Part shown: positions 8,414-16,805 of the stretch, one piece after another
How positions within the stretch are numbered: the stretch's first letter is position 1
How the letters are laid out: every line of letters begins with the position of its first letter
Source of the DNA: SURF-24 sp964537965
GTDB taxonomy: Bacteria > Bacteroidota > Ignavibacteria > Ignavibacteriales > SURF-24
Length of the DNA stretch: 27,457 nucleotides
Reading direction: 5' to 3'
Assembly: GCA_964537965.1 (NCBI GenBank)
Contig: CAZIDB010000038.1
Span: 1-27,457, forward strand
Notes under the pieces: generated by a model
The model's input: only the letters and a program-made list of their open reading frames with translations
Database searches by the model: none
What the model was told of the DNA's origin: nothing
Translations under genes and position numbers: made by a program

Positions 8414-8484
8414 GAATAATATTGTATAGACAAAATAAATTGATTTTTAAAAGTCCTCTCCTTTGGAGAGGATTTAGGAGAGGC
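8357..8484 (+). repeat. 128-base tandem duplication, copy 1 (permease 3' end plus hairpin)
   Basis: Copy 1 covers the last 57 bases of permease 1 and the following 71 bases, including a hairpin repeat. It matches copy 2 (8485-8612) at 126 of 128 positions. The two differences lie in the left arm of the hairpin (8453 region and 8458 region). Confidence 0.95.
8444..8484. repeat. Interspersed hairpin element, copy A
   Basis: This 41-base element matches copy C at 24292-24332 at 40 of 41 positions. TCCTCTCC (8454-8461) pairs perfectly with GGAGAGGA (8465-8472) across a TTT loop. The shifted left arm CCTCTCCT can instead pair with AGGAGAGG (8476-8483), so two exclusive hairpins are possible. No T-run follows it, so it is not a standard terminator. 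Copy B sits at 8572-8612 inside the tandem duplicate, with two changes that weaken both stems. Confidence 0.85.
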
Positions 8485-8612
8485 TACCAGGCAATAAAAG
8501 CAGCAATTGCAAATCCTGTAGAGAGTCTAAAATATGAATAAGAATAATATTGTATAGACAAAATAAATTGATTTTTAAAAATCCTCCCCTTTGGAGAGGA
8601 TTTAGGAGAGGC
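8485..8612 (+). repeat. 128-base tandem duplication, copy 2 (stray permease tail plus hairpin)
   Basis: This direct copy of 8357-8484 leaves a second, non-functional permease tail (18 codons and stop at 8485-8541) outside any gene, followed by a second copy of the hairpin element. The unit fills nearly all the space between permease 1 and the first ATPase gene. Two mismatches show that it is a genuine old duplication and not an assembly duplicate. Confidence 0.95.
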
Positions 8613-8634
8613 TTTAAATAAATTGGAGAATAAA

Positions 8635-9324
8635 ATGATTCGCACAAACAATCTGAAAAAGATTTACAGAACAGAAGAAGTTGAAACAACAGCATTGGAT
8701 AATGTAAACATTGAAATAAAACAGGGCGAGTTCATCTCGATTATGGGACCATCAGGTTGCGGCAAATCCACGCTGTTGAACCTGCTTGGTTTATTAGATA
8801 ATCCAAGCGGAGGTGAATATTATTTCCTGGAAAAGGAAGTATCAAAATTTACCGAGAGGCAAAGAGCTCATATGCGGAAAGAAAATATTGGGTTTGTATT
8901 CCAGAGTTTTAATTTAATTGATGAGCTCACCGTTTATGAAAATGTTGAATTACCGCTTCTGTATTTAAAATATTCTGCCGCAGAAAGGAAGAAAAGAGTA
9001 ATTGAAAAACTTGAGCGTATGGAAATAATGCACCGCAAGAATCACTTTCCGCAGCAACTTTCCGGCGGACAGCAGCAGAGAGTTGCAGTAGCGCGTGCAA
9101 TTGTAAGCAGTCCTAAAATAATTCTTGCAGACGAACCGACAGGGAACCTCGACTCGACACATGGCGATGAAGTAATGAGTATGCTTACAAAGCTTAACGA
9201 AGGTGGAACAACAATAATAATGGTTACACACTCACCTGCTTATGCAGAGTACGGCAACAGGATTATTCATTTGTTTGACGGACATATTGTTACAGAAAAT
9301 TATAAAGAGAAGTTTCATGTCTGA
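8635..9324 (+). CDS. ABC transporter ATPase 1 (MacB/LolD-like)
   Basis: This 229-residue ATPase should drive the permeases by ATP binding and hydrolysis at the cytoplasmic face. It has Walker A GPSGCGKS (38-45), the Q-loop VFQSFNLIDELTVYENV (Gln90) typical of the MacB/LolD group, signature LSGGQQQRVA (142-151), Walker B with ADEPTGNLDS (catalytic Glu167, D-loop intact) and the switch histidine H199 in VTHS. All catalytic elements are canonical. The start is the ATG at 8635, with GGAG at 8625-8628 at a good distance; an in-frame TTG at 8623 would place the ribosome site inside the gene. It lies between permease 1 and permease 2 and is the only complete ATPase for eight permeases in the window. 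Confidence 0.95.
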   Translation: MIRTNNLKKIYRTEEVETTALDNVNIEIKQGEFISIMGPSGCGKSTLLNLLGLLDNPSGGEYYFLEKEVSKFTERQRAHMRKENIGFVFQSFNLIDELTVYENVELPLLYLKYSAAERKKRVIEKLERMEIMHRKNHFPQQLSGGQQQRVAVARAIVSSPKIILADEPTGNLDSTHGDEVMSMLTKLNEGGTTIIMVTHSPAYAEYGNRIIHLFDGHIVTENYKEKFHV

Positions 9325-9390
9325 AACGGTAGCTGTGAAGGATATGAAAGGATATAAATCCATAATTATTAAAACATAGAGATTTTTCAA

Positions 9391-11787
9391 ATGCTAAAAA
9401 ATTACTTTAAAATATTCATAAGGAATATATTCAAACACAGAACATCATCAATTGTGAATATAACCGGATTAGGAATTGCAATTGCCGGTTGTGTTTTTAT
9501 ACTTTTATTTGTTTTTGATGAGTTAAAGTATGATCAATTTCATGAGAATAAAAATCGTATATACCGTTACATGGAAAAATCAAAAATCACAGGTGAAACA
9601 TCTTTAATTATTCCCGCCTGTAACTTTCCAATGATTACAGATAATTTGCCTGAAATTGAAAGCGGCTTTCGTCTTATGTGCTCCTCTCAACAGGTAATCG
9701 GTATAAACAATAAAAGATTTGTTGAAGATATCTATTTCGCAGATTATACAATTCTTAGTGTATTAACATTCCCGCTTTTAAAAGGAGATCCAAACACAGC
9801 ATTAAAAGAACCGTTTTCAATAGTTATAACAGAAGCAAAGGCAAGAATGTATTTTGGAACTAATGATCCTATAGGAAGGACAATTAATATTGAAAACAAA
9901 TATGATTATAAAATAACAGGTGTTCTCAAAGAAATACCACCCACCTCACATATAAACCCTTCAATGATTGCATCAATTGTGACATTGAATACCACGCAAC
10001 CCCATCTGATGGAAGACTGGCATATCAGCAGTTGTTTCTTTTATTTCCTTGTAAAAAAGAATATCTCAAAAGAATTATTTAAGACTAAACTAACCGCAAG
10101 AGTCTATGAAAAATACGGCGCAGACTGGGCAAAAAAAAATATTGTTGAGCTGGAACCGCTGACGGAATTATATTTACATCCTTCAGGCAATGCATGGGAT
10201 ATTGCTAAACACGGCGACATTAATATTGTGAGAAGTTTTATTATTATTGCAATTCTCATTCTTCTAATGGCCTCGTTTAATTATACCAACATACTCACAA
10301 CATCAATAAAAATAAAAGAAAAAGAAATAGCCACACGTAAAGTACTTGGGGCTGGTTGGAAAGATATTATAATACAATTCATTTACGAGACTTTTTTGTT
10401 TCTGATTATCTCGTTAGGTTTTGCACTGGCGCTAATAAAATTGTTGATGGATGAATTCAATCAACTTACCGATAAACAAATAGTCTTCAGTTCATTATTC
10501 TCTCCGGAAATGATACTGTCCATTCTTGGAATACTAATTCTCACCGCTTTCTTTTCAATGATCTACCCGGTGTTCAAGGCAATCAGAACAAATAGGCTGA
10601 CAAACGTACGGGGGAATAAATTTATCAATCAGTTCAATTTTACAAAATCCAGATTCGGTTTCAGGCAAACTGTTACCGGATTGCAGTTCATTATTACAAT
10701 CGGACTCCTAATATGTACTCTAGTTATTTATGAACAATTGGAATTTGCCAATAATGCAAGGCTTGGCTTCAACAAGGAACATCTATTAACAATTGAAAAT
10801 CCCTGGGATGAAAAAATGTATGATCGGTTTGAGAGTTTTAGAAACAGAATTATTCAATACCCGCAGATCATCTCGGTTTCAGCCAGCGGAAATAATCCTT
10901 CGGAAAATATTAACAACTATACCTATATCTATCAAAAAGGTAAAAACGATAAAGAGACTATTAAATCGGCACAGATTGCTATTGATTATGATTTATTAAA
11001 AACATGGCAGGCAACCTTCCTTTCCGGCAGAGATTTTTCGAGAGAAATAACAAGCGACAAAGAGAACGCAGTTATTATCAATAGTGCGGTTGCCAAAGAG
11101 CTCGGGTTATCAAATCCTCTTGGTGTTGAATTAAACGGTGTAAATAATGCTGCCGACGGGCAAAAAATAATTGGTGTTGTTGAAGATATTCATTTTAAAT
11201 CTTTTAAAGATAAAGTACTGCCGATAGTTTTCTACCTGCGGTCATGGAGCGCTACTAATATTGTTGTGAGATTAAATGGAAATGAGATAGCTTCAACTAT
11301 TCACATGCTTGAAAATGAATGGGAAAAAATTATGCCTGACCAACCTTTCATTTATAAATTTATTGATGAATCTTTTGATAAACTCTATCAATCCGAAAAG
11401 CGTACTGAAAAACTAATAATGATCTTTAGTGCTTTTGCAATTATCATTTCATTATTAGGATTGTTCGGTTTAATATCACTCCTATCGCAGACGCGGAAAA
11501 AAGAAATTGGCGTTCGTAAAGTATTAGGCGCATCAGTTGAAGGTATTGTGTTAATGATAACCAAGGAATTTGTAATGATAATACTTGCAGCAAATATAAT
11601 TGCCTGTCCAATAGCATATTATTTTATGAATAAATGGCTGCAGGATTTCGCATATAGGATTGACATCAGCTTTTGGGTATTCGTTATAGCCGGCGGTTTG
11701 GCTTTATTGACTGCATTAACCACTTTATGTTTCCAGGCAATCAAAGCTGCAACTGCTAATCCAGTAGAGAGTTTGAAGTATGAATAA
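9391..11787 (+). CDS. Double FtsX/MacB permease 2
   Basis: This 798-residue permease has TM1 at about 20-43, the first periplasmic core at about 50-275 (signature VITEAKARMYFG then DPIGR), TM2 at about 280-303, TM3-TM4 at about 333-397, TM5 at about 427-448, the second core at about 452-670 (IIGVVEDIHFKSF), TM6 at about 675-698, TM7 at about 727-748, TM8 at about 761-781 and the tail NPVESLKYE. The first coupling motif is KEIATRKVLGAG, so the usual glycine-isoleucine pair is replaced by alanine-threonine. The second, KEIGVRKVLGAS, is standard. The ribosome site is weak (AGAG about 12 bases upstream). It follows ATPase 1 by 66 bases and is thus its nearest downstream partner. Confidence 0.93.
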   Translation: MLKNYFKIFIRNIFKHRTSSIVNITGLGIAIAGCVFILLFVFDELKYDQFHENKNRIYRYMEKSKITGETSLIIPACNFPMITDNLPEIESGFRLMCSSQQVIGINNKRFVEDIYFADYTILSVLTFPLLKGDPNTALKEPFSIVITEAKARMYFGTNDPIGRTINIENKYDYKITGVLKEIPPTSHINPSMIASIVTLNTTQPHLMEDWHISSCFFYFLVKKNISKELFKTKLTARVYEKYGADWAKKNIVELEPLTELYLHPSGNAWDIAKHGDINIVRSFIIIAILILLMASFNYTNILTTSIKIKEKEIATRKVLGAGWKDIIIQFIYETFLFLIISLGFALALIKLLMDEFNQLTDKQIVFSSLFSPEMILSILGILILTAFFSMIYPVFKAIRTNRLTNVRGNKFINQFNFTKSRFGFRQTVTGLQFIITIGLLICTLVIYEQLEFANNARLGFNKEHLLTIENPWDEKMYDRFESFRNRIIQYPQIISVSASGNNPSENINNYTYIYQKGKNDKETIKSAQIAIDYDLLKTWQATFLSGRDFSREITSDKENAVIINSAVAKELGLSNPLGVELNGVNNAADGQKIIGVVEDIHFKSFKDKVLPIVFYLRSWSATNIVVRLNGNEIASTIHMLENEWEKIMPDQPFIYKFIDESFDKLYQSEKRTEKLIMIFSAFAIIISLLGLFGLISLLSQTRKKEIGVRKVLGASVEGIVLMITKEFVMIILAANIIACPIAYYFMNKWLQDFAYRIDISFWVFVIAGGLALLTALTTLCFQAIKAATANPVESLKYE

Positions 11788-11800
11788 GCCCATCCCTGCT

Positions 11801-11855
11801 CCTTCCCTGCTTGCAGTTTGCAATGCAATGCAAAGCAGGCAAGCCAAAGGGAAGG
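11801..11855. repeat. Long interrupted hairpin between permeases 2 and 3
   Basis: CCTTCCCT (11801-11808) pairs with AGGGAAGG (11848-11855). Inside it GCTTGC pairs with GCAAGC and TTTGCA with TGCAAA around a six-base loop, with small bulges between. No T-run follows, so a rho-independent terminator is unlikely. It may protect or partly attenuate the mRNA, or be an interspersed repeat. It sits 13 bases after the permease 2 stop codon. Confidence 0.65.
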
Positions 11856-11946
11856 GTTGAGCGTTATGGAGACAACAATCCATGTTTAAAGTAATAGGCA
11901 TTAAGAATTATGAATTTGCGAAATAAATAAAAAAGGGGAATTAGCT

Positions 11947-14328
11947 ATGTTCAGGAATTATTTAGTCGCTACAATAAGAAATCTATTTCGGAATAAAACT
12001 ATAACAGCTATTAACCTGGCTGGTTTTACATTGGGTTTGATATTTACCGTGTACATTTTTCATCTTGTTAAGAATGAACTTACCTACGATACTTATTTCC
12101 ATGAGAACAAAAAAGTTTTCCGCCTTGTCTCCGTTTTTAAGGGTAACAGGTACGATGCCGCAGCTTTTCCAATAAAGGAAAGCCTTAAAACCCAGTTCCC
12201 GCAGGTTGATCTTGTCACTCCATTCGCAGAAAAAGAATTACTGATAAAAACTAAAAACTCTGAGTTTAAACAGCCGGTGCAGTTTGTTGAAAAGGACTTC
12301 TTTAAAATATTTCAGTTCTCACCAATCCGAGGAAGTTATTCTAAGTTTGATAAAGACATAAGTTCTGCAATTATTACTAAAAGTACTGCTTCCTTTTTAT
12401 TTGGAGAAAACAATCCGATAGGAAATACAATCTCAGTTGAGATTGGAGATAAATTGGTTGATTATCGTATAGATGGAATTATTGAAGATGCACCTGCAAA
12501 CTCAAGCATTAACCTTACAGTAATTTTGCCATTTGTAAATTACAGCGATAAAATCGTTCAAATGTTTAATAATGATTGGCTGATCAATCAATTCTCTTCT
12601 TCCTGTTTCATCAAGTTAAATAATGTTAACAATAAGTCTGTTGTTGAAAATAAACTTTCAGATATTCTTAAACCAAATGTTGAAACACAATATCATAACA
12701 TTTATAAATTTTTCCTGCAGCCAATTTCGGAAATGCATTTTGATAAAGAAGCGGCTTACTCAAGGGTTAAAACTTCCGATAAGAATAATGTTTACATTTT
12801 AAGTGCGTTAGCTTTATTTATAATGATTATCATTTCTTTCAATTACATAAACCTTACTATTGCAAAATCATTTCAACGATTAAAGGAAATTGGAATAAGA
12901 AAAACTATTGGTGCATTGAGAAATAATATTATCTCTCAGTTCGTAATTGAATCGTCTATTACTGTTTTTATTTCTTTTTCTTTATCCATGCTTTTGTTGC
13001 CGTTATTTCTTCCCATCTTCAATTCTTTGTTAAATGAGAGAATAAAAATTGACTTCGGTGCAAATCTTTCAAGCTTTATATGGCTTATATTTTTACTTTC
13101 TCTTTCTGTAATAATTGGAGTTTTCCCTGCAATAAAAACTTCAAAACATCGCCCGCAAATTATCTTACAAGGTAATCAGCCTAAAGATAACTCAAAGCTG
13201 ATTTCCCGGATTTTTATCAGCCTGCAGTTCGCAATTTCAATCTTCCTGTTGTTTGGAGCAATCATATTAAATCTTCAATTCAATTTTATTAAAAGCAAAG
13301 ATACAGGTTTTAAGAAAGATAGAATGGTAATGATTAAAGCAAGTGAAATGTTTGGGCGCTATATTGATGCAATTTCTCTTAACAGCTTTAAAAATGAAGT
13401 TATGGCAAGCCCGCTAATTAGCAGTGTAACAGGAACTCAAATGGCAATTGGCGGAGAAGGGATTGAATCAATGTGCAGATTTGATTACAACAACAAATTC
13501 ATAGCTTCTAGTATATTTTATGTGGATACATCTGCCTTGCCAACATTGAAGTTTAAGTTAATAAAAGGTAGAAATTTTAGTGAAAACGAAGCTTCTAACG
13601 CGTTGATTGTAAACGAAACTTTCCTTAAAGAATTAAATATTAAAGAGCCGCTTACATCTGAAGTTACATTTCGTTTTATAAAAGCAAAACAGATGAATAT
13701 TATCGGCGTGGTAAAAGATTTTAACTACTTTTCCTTGCGTGATAGTATTTCCCCGGCTGCTTTCTTTTTTGCCAAGATAGAAAAAACATTTTGCACGTAT
13801 ATTTATGCCGGCCTGAAAGGAAAAGATATAGACAAATCGCTTTCATTTTTACGAAACAAGTGGGAAAAATTTTTCCCCAACCAGGGTTTTTATTACCAGT
13901 TTCTTGATGAACGTATTGACGAGCTTTATAAGAACGAGCGCAAGTGGAAAAATCTTATTACCTATGCTTCTGCCACAGCAATATTTTTTGCATGCTTGGG
14001 TTTGTTTGGACTCATTCTCTTCACCACAGAACGCAGGACAAAGGAAATAGGAATCAGGAAAGTTCTTGGTGCATCGGTCTTTGAAGTTGTTAAATTACTC
14101 GTGAAGGAGTATTTCCTTCTATTAATAATTTCTCTTGTAATCGCACTTCCGCCGGCATTCTATTTTAGCGGCAAGTGGCTGCAAAATTTTGCATACAGAA
14201 TTGACCCCGGTTTTCTCGTATTTGCATTAACCGTAACAATAATATTTTTTGTTACAATCTCTACCGTATGCTTCCAGGCAATCAAAGCTGCAACCGCAAA
14301 CCTGGTGGAATCACTCAGACATGAATAG
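11947..14328 (+). CDS. Double FtsX/MacB permease 3
   Basis: This 793-residue permease has the same two-fold layout: TM1 at about 20-43, first core to about 275, TM2 at about 281-305, coupling motif KEIGIRKTIGA (about 312-322), TM3-TM4 at about 333-398, TM5 at about 420-442, second core with IIGVVKDFNYFSL, TM6 at about 671-694, coupling motif KEIGIRKVLGAS (about 698-709), then two helices. Its tail reads NLVESLRHE and differs from the NPVESLKYE shared by most of the array, both in protein and in DNA. This makes it one of the less homogenised members. The start is supported by GGGG about 10 bases upstream. It follows permease 2 after 159 bases that contain a hairpin. Confidence 0.93.
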   Translation: MFRNYLVATIRNLFRNKTITAINLAGFTLGLIFTVYIFHLVKNELTYDTYFHENKKVFRLVSVFKGNRYDAAAFPIKESLKTQFPQVDLVTPFAEKELLIKTKNSEFKQPVQFVEKDFFKIFQFSPIRGSYSKFDKDISSAIITKSTASFLFGENNPIGNTISVEIGDKLVDYRIDGIIEDAPANSSINLTVILPFVNYSDKIVQMFNNDWLINQFSSSCFIKLNNVNNKSVVENKLSDILKPNVETQYHNIYKFFLQPISEMHFDKEAAYSRVKTSDKNNVYILSALALFIMIIISFNYINLTIAKSFQRLKEIGIRKTIGALRNNIISQFVIESSITVFISFSLSMLLLPLFLPIFNSLLNERIKIDFGANLSSFIWLIFLLSLSVIIGVFPAIKTSKHRPQIILQGNQPKDNSKLISRIFISLQFAISIFLLFGAIILNLQFNFIKSKDTGFKKDRMVMIKASEMFGRYIDAISLNSFKNEVMASPLISSVTGTQMAIGGEGIESMCRFDYNNKFIASSIFYVDTSALPTLKFKLIKGRNFSENEASNALIVNETFLKELNIKEPLTSEVTFRFIKAKQMNIIGVVKDFNYFSLRDSISPAAFFFAKIEKTFCTYIYAGLKGKDIDKSLSFLRNKWEKFFPNQGFYYQFLDERIDELYKNERKWKNLITYASATAIFFACLGLFGLILFTTERRTKEIGIRKVLGASVFEVVKLLVKEYFLLLIISLVIALPPAFYFSGKWLQNFAYRIDPGFLVFALTVTIIFFVTISTVCFQAIKAATANLVESLRHE

Positions 14329-14469
14329 CAGGAAGAAAGATATAGATAGAAAAGATGAATCATAAAACAAAGAAAAATTATGTGGAATTATTAGAAGCAC
14401 AAAGTCTTTCACAGGACTTAAGTAAAAATTTTAGCTCCAATAAATATTTTTACATTTTGGGAGAATAAA

Positions 14470-16740
14470 ATGCTTAAAAATTTCTTGAAATATTATTTCC
14501 GCAGCATATCAAGGCGAAAACTTTTTTCATTTATTAATATTTGCGGATTGGGTTTCGCAATTGCATTCGTCATTTTAATCGGGCAATATCTTTACAATGA
14601 ATTCAATTACAACAGTAATTTGAAAGATGTTGATAATATTTACAGACTTGCTAATGATAAAAATGATATTTGGGGTTATGAAATTGATTATACGGCAAAG
14701 GATAAAATTCTTGAAAATGTATCGGGTGTTAAAGGCGCATGCATAATGAACAAATTCGGAGTTGTTGTTACCAAAGGAAAAGATATAATTCACTTTGATA
14801 ATATGCTTGTGGTTGATATCGATTTTTTTGAGATGTTCAACATAAAATTTATAAGGGGTGATAAGTCAGCAATAAAAAGTGTTGATGCGATAATTCTTAC
14901 AGAATCAACGGCAAAAAAAATATTTGGAAGTATAGATGTTATAGGTAAATCCATTGTAATAGATTTTAATACGCAATTGTTTGTAAGCGGTATAATTAAA
15001 GACTTATCCAAAGATATAAGTCTGCAGGCTGATTTATTAATTAACTACGAAAACTCCGTTAAAGAAAGAATCTCTTTTAAAAAATCCGATGTTGGAGATG
15101 TGGTTAGTTATCCATTTAATATTTTTATTAAGATAAATGAAGCAACAGATATATATATAATTAACAGACAAATCTCAAAGCTTTACAAAGCCAATTGTGT
15201 TCCGCTTAAAACCAATTACTTCAATACTTATTATGATGACTCTGTATTACAACATGGTAATTTAAGATTAATAAAAATATTATCTCTTGTGTGTATAATA
15301 ATTTTACTTCTTGCTGTAATTAACTTTATCAATCTTACAACCTCAAGTTATAAATATAGATTAAAAGAGCTTGGAATAAAAAAATGTGTTGGTGCAACAG
15401 GCAATCAATTAAAGGCACAGTTAATAATCGAGGCTTTTCTTATCTGCTTTTTTGCTTCAATTATAGGAATCGGGTTTGCTGAAATATTACTGCCGTATTT
15501 TAACCGGTTTATTGATAAACCGCTTCACCTGCAAATTTTTTCTAATCTGAAATTTGTCTTGTACTTCATTTTGTTTATAATTCTGCTTAGCTTCACTGCC
15601 GGTTTCTTTCCGGCAGTTATACTATCCAAAATTTCCCCACTTCAATTATTTAAACAAAATCTTTTCTTAAAAGGAGTAGGCAGAATTTATAGAAATATTC
15701 TAATAGTATTTCAATTTACAGTATCAATTATTCTTGTTTTTAGTCTAATAGTTATATCAAAGCAGATTGGATACGTTAAGCATAAAAATCTTGGTTTTAA
15801 TACCGTGCAGTTGTTATACATTTGTATAAACAGTCAAATGGAAGATAAAATTTCTGCTCTTTCAAATAAGATTGGACAATACCCGGAAATAAAAGCAATA
15901 AGTTTAACAATGGGTGTTCCCGGAATGATAAATATGGTTATTAATGATATGAATGTAATTGCCATTGATTCAACTTCATTAAAAACATTTGGTTTTAATG
16001 TTATTGAAGGAAGAACTTTATTAAACGGAGATTTTAGGAGAACATGCTATATAAATGAAACTGCAAAAAAGGAATATGCAAATGATGAATTTAAACGAGG
16101 TAAGTTTAACGGGCACGAAATAATTGGTGTAGTGTCGGATTTTCATATTGCTTCAATGTATAATAAAAATAAACCGGTAGCTCTTATATATACGGATGAA
16201 TGGGGATTCAACTGTGTTACTATAAAAGTTAAAGGTTCAGTTGAGCAGGCAATTAAAAACATAAAAAGTGTATGGAAGGAAATTTACCCGGATTTCCCTA
16301 TCGATATTAAGTTCTATGATGAACACTTTGCTTCAATGTACAGGAAAGAAGAAAACCTTGCAGCGTTACTTGGGATATTTACCGTATTGGCGATTGTTAT
16401 TTCTTGTATGGGAATTTTAGGTTTAGCCGTATTTCAATCGGAGCAGAAAATAAAAGAAATTGGTATTCGCAAAGTATTGGGCGCAGATTCTTTTAAAATA
16501 ACTTATCTGCTTACAAATAATTTTATAAGGTGGGTAATTATATCAAATATTTTTGCCATACCTGTTGCTTATTACTTCATGAATAAGTGGCTGCAGGATT
16601 TTGCATACAGAATAGAAATAACCTGGTGGATGTTTCTTTTTTCCGGAGGAATTGCTTTGGCAATTGCTTTGGCAACAGTAAGTTTCCAGGCAATTAAAGC
16701 TGCAACAGCAAATCCTGTGGAGAGTTTGAAGTATGAATAA
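14470..16740 (+). CDS. Double FtsX/MacB permease 4 (short second periplasmic domain)
   Basis: At 756 residues this is the shortest of the eight. TM1 lies at about 19-42, the first core to about 265, TM2 at about 270-292, the coupling motif KELGIKKCVGA at about 298-308 (arginine to lysine and an unusual Cys-Val), TM3-TM4 to about 390 and TM5 at about 410-432. The second periplasmic domain is only about 195 residues against about 220 in its paralogues, although the core signature IIGVVSDFHIASM is kept. TM6, KEIGIRKVLGAD, TM7, WLQDFAYRIE, TM8 and the tail NPVESLKYE are normal. A clear GGGAG ribosome site precedes the ATG. The shorter domain may alter substrate or adaptor contacts, which is inference. 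Confidence 0.93.
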   Translation: MLKNFLKYYFRSISRRKLFSFINICGLGFAIAFVILIGQYLYNEFNYNSNLKDVDNIYRLANDKNDIWGYEIDYTAKDKILENVSGVKGACIMNKFGVVVTKGKDIIHFDNMLVVDIDFFEMFNIKFIRGDKSAIKSVDAIILTESTAKKIFGSIDVIGKSIVIDFNTQLFVSGIIKDLSKDISLQADLLINYENSVKERISFKKSDVGDVVSYPFNIFIKINEATDIYIINRQISKLYKANCVPLKTNYFNTYYDDSVLQHGNLRLIKILSLVCIIILLLAVINFINLTTSSYKYRLKELGIKKCVGATGNQLKAQLIIEAFLICFFASIIGIGFAEILLPYFNRFIDKPLHLQIFSNLKFVLYFILFIILLSFTAGFFPAVILSKISPLQLFKQNLFLKGVGRIYRNILIVFQFTVSIILVFSLIVISKQIGYVKHKNLGFNTVQLLYICINSQMEDKISALSNKIGQYPEIKAISLTMGVPGMINMVINDMNVIAIDSTSLKTFGFNVIEGRTLLNGDFRRTCYINETAKKEYANDEFKRGKFNGHEIIGVVSDFHIASMYNKNKPVALIYTDEWGFNCVTIKVKGSVEQAIKNIKSVWKEIYPDFPIDIKFYDEHFASMYRKEENLAALLGIFTVLAIVISCMGILGLAVFQSEQKIKEIGIRKVLGADSFKITYLLTNNFIRWVIISNIFAIPVAYYFMNKWLQDFAYRIEITWWMFLFSGGIALAIALATVSFQAIKAATANPVESLKYE

Positions 16741-16805
16741 AAAAAACATGTAAAAAAAATGAATAGCTTCTTCTTAATTATTCCAATTATAAATTGGAGG
16801 GCTTT

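Noticed and set aside
8454..8484. Hairpin as a rho-independent terminator
   Set aside because: No T-run follows the stem, and the ATPase gene that follows is expected to be co-transcribed with the permease.
8485..8541. Short peptide gene in the duplicated tail
   Set aside because: It has no start codon or ribosome site and is an exact copy of the permease 1 end.
8623..8634. TTG start for ATPase 1 at 8623
   Set aside because: It overlaps the GGAG ribosome site that serves the ATG at 8635, where the ATPase fold begins.
16794..16805. TTG start for permease 5 at 16794
   Set aside because: It lies on the GGAGG ribosome site of the ATG at 16806, and all paralogues start at the equivalent of 16806.
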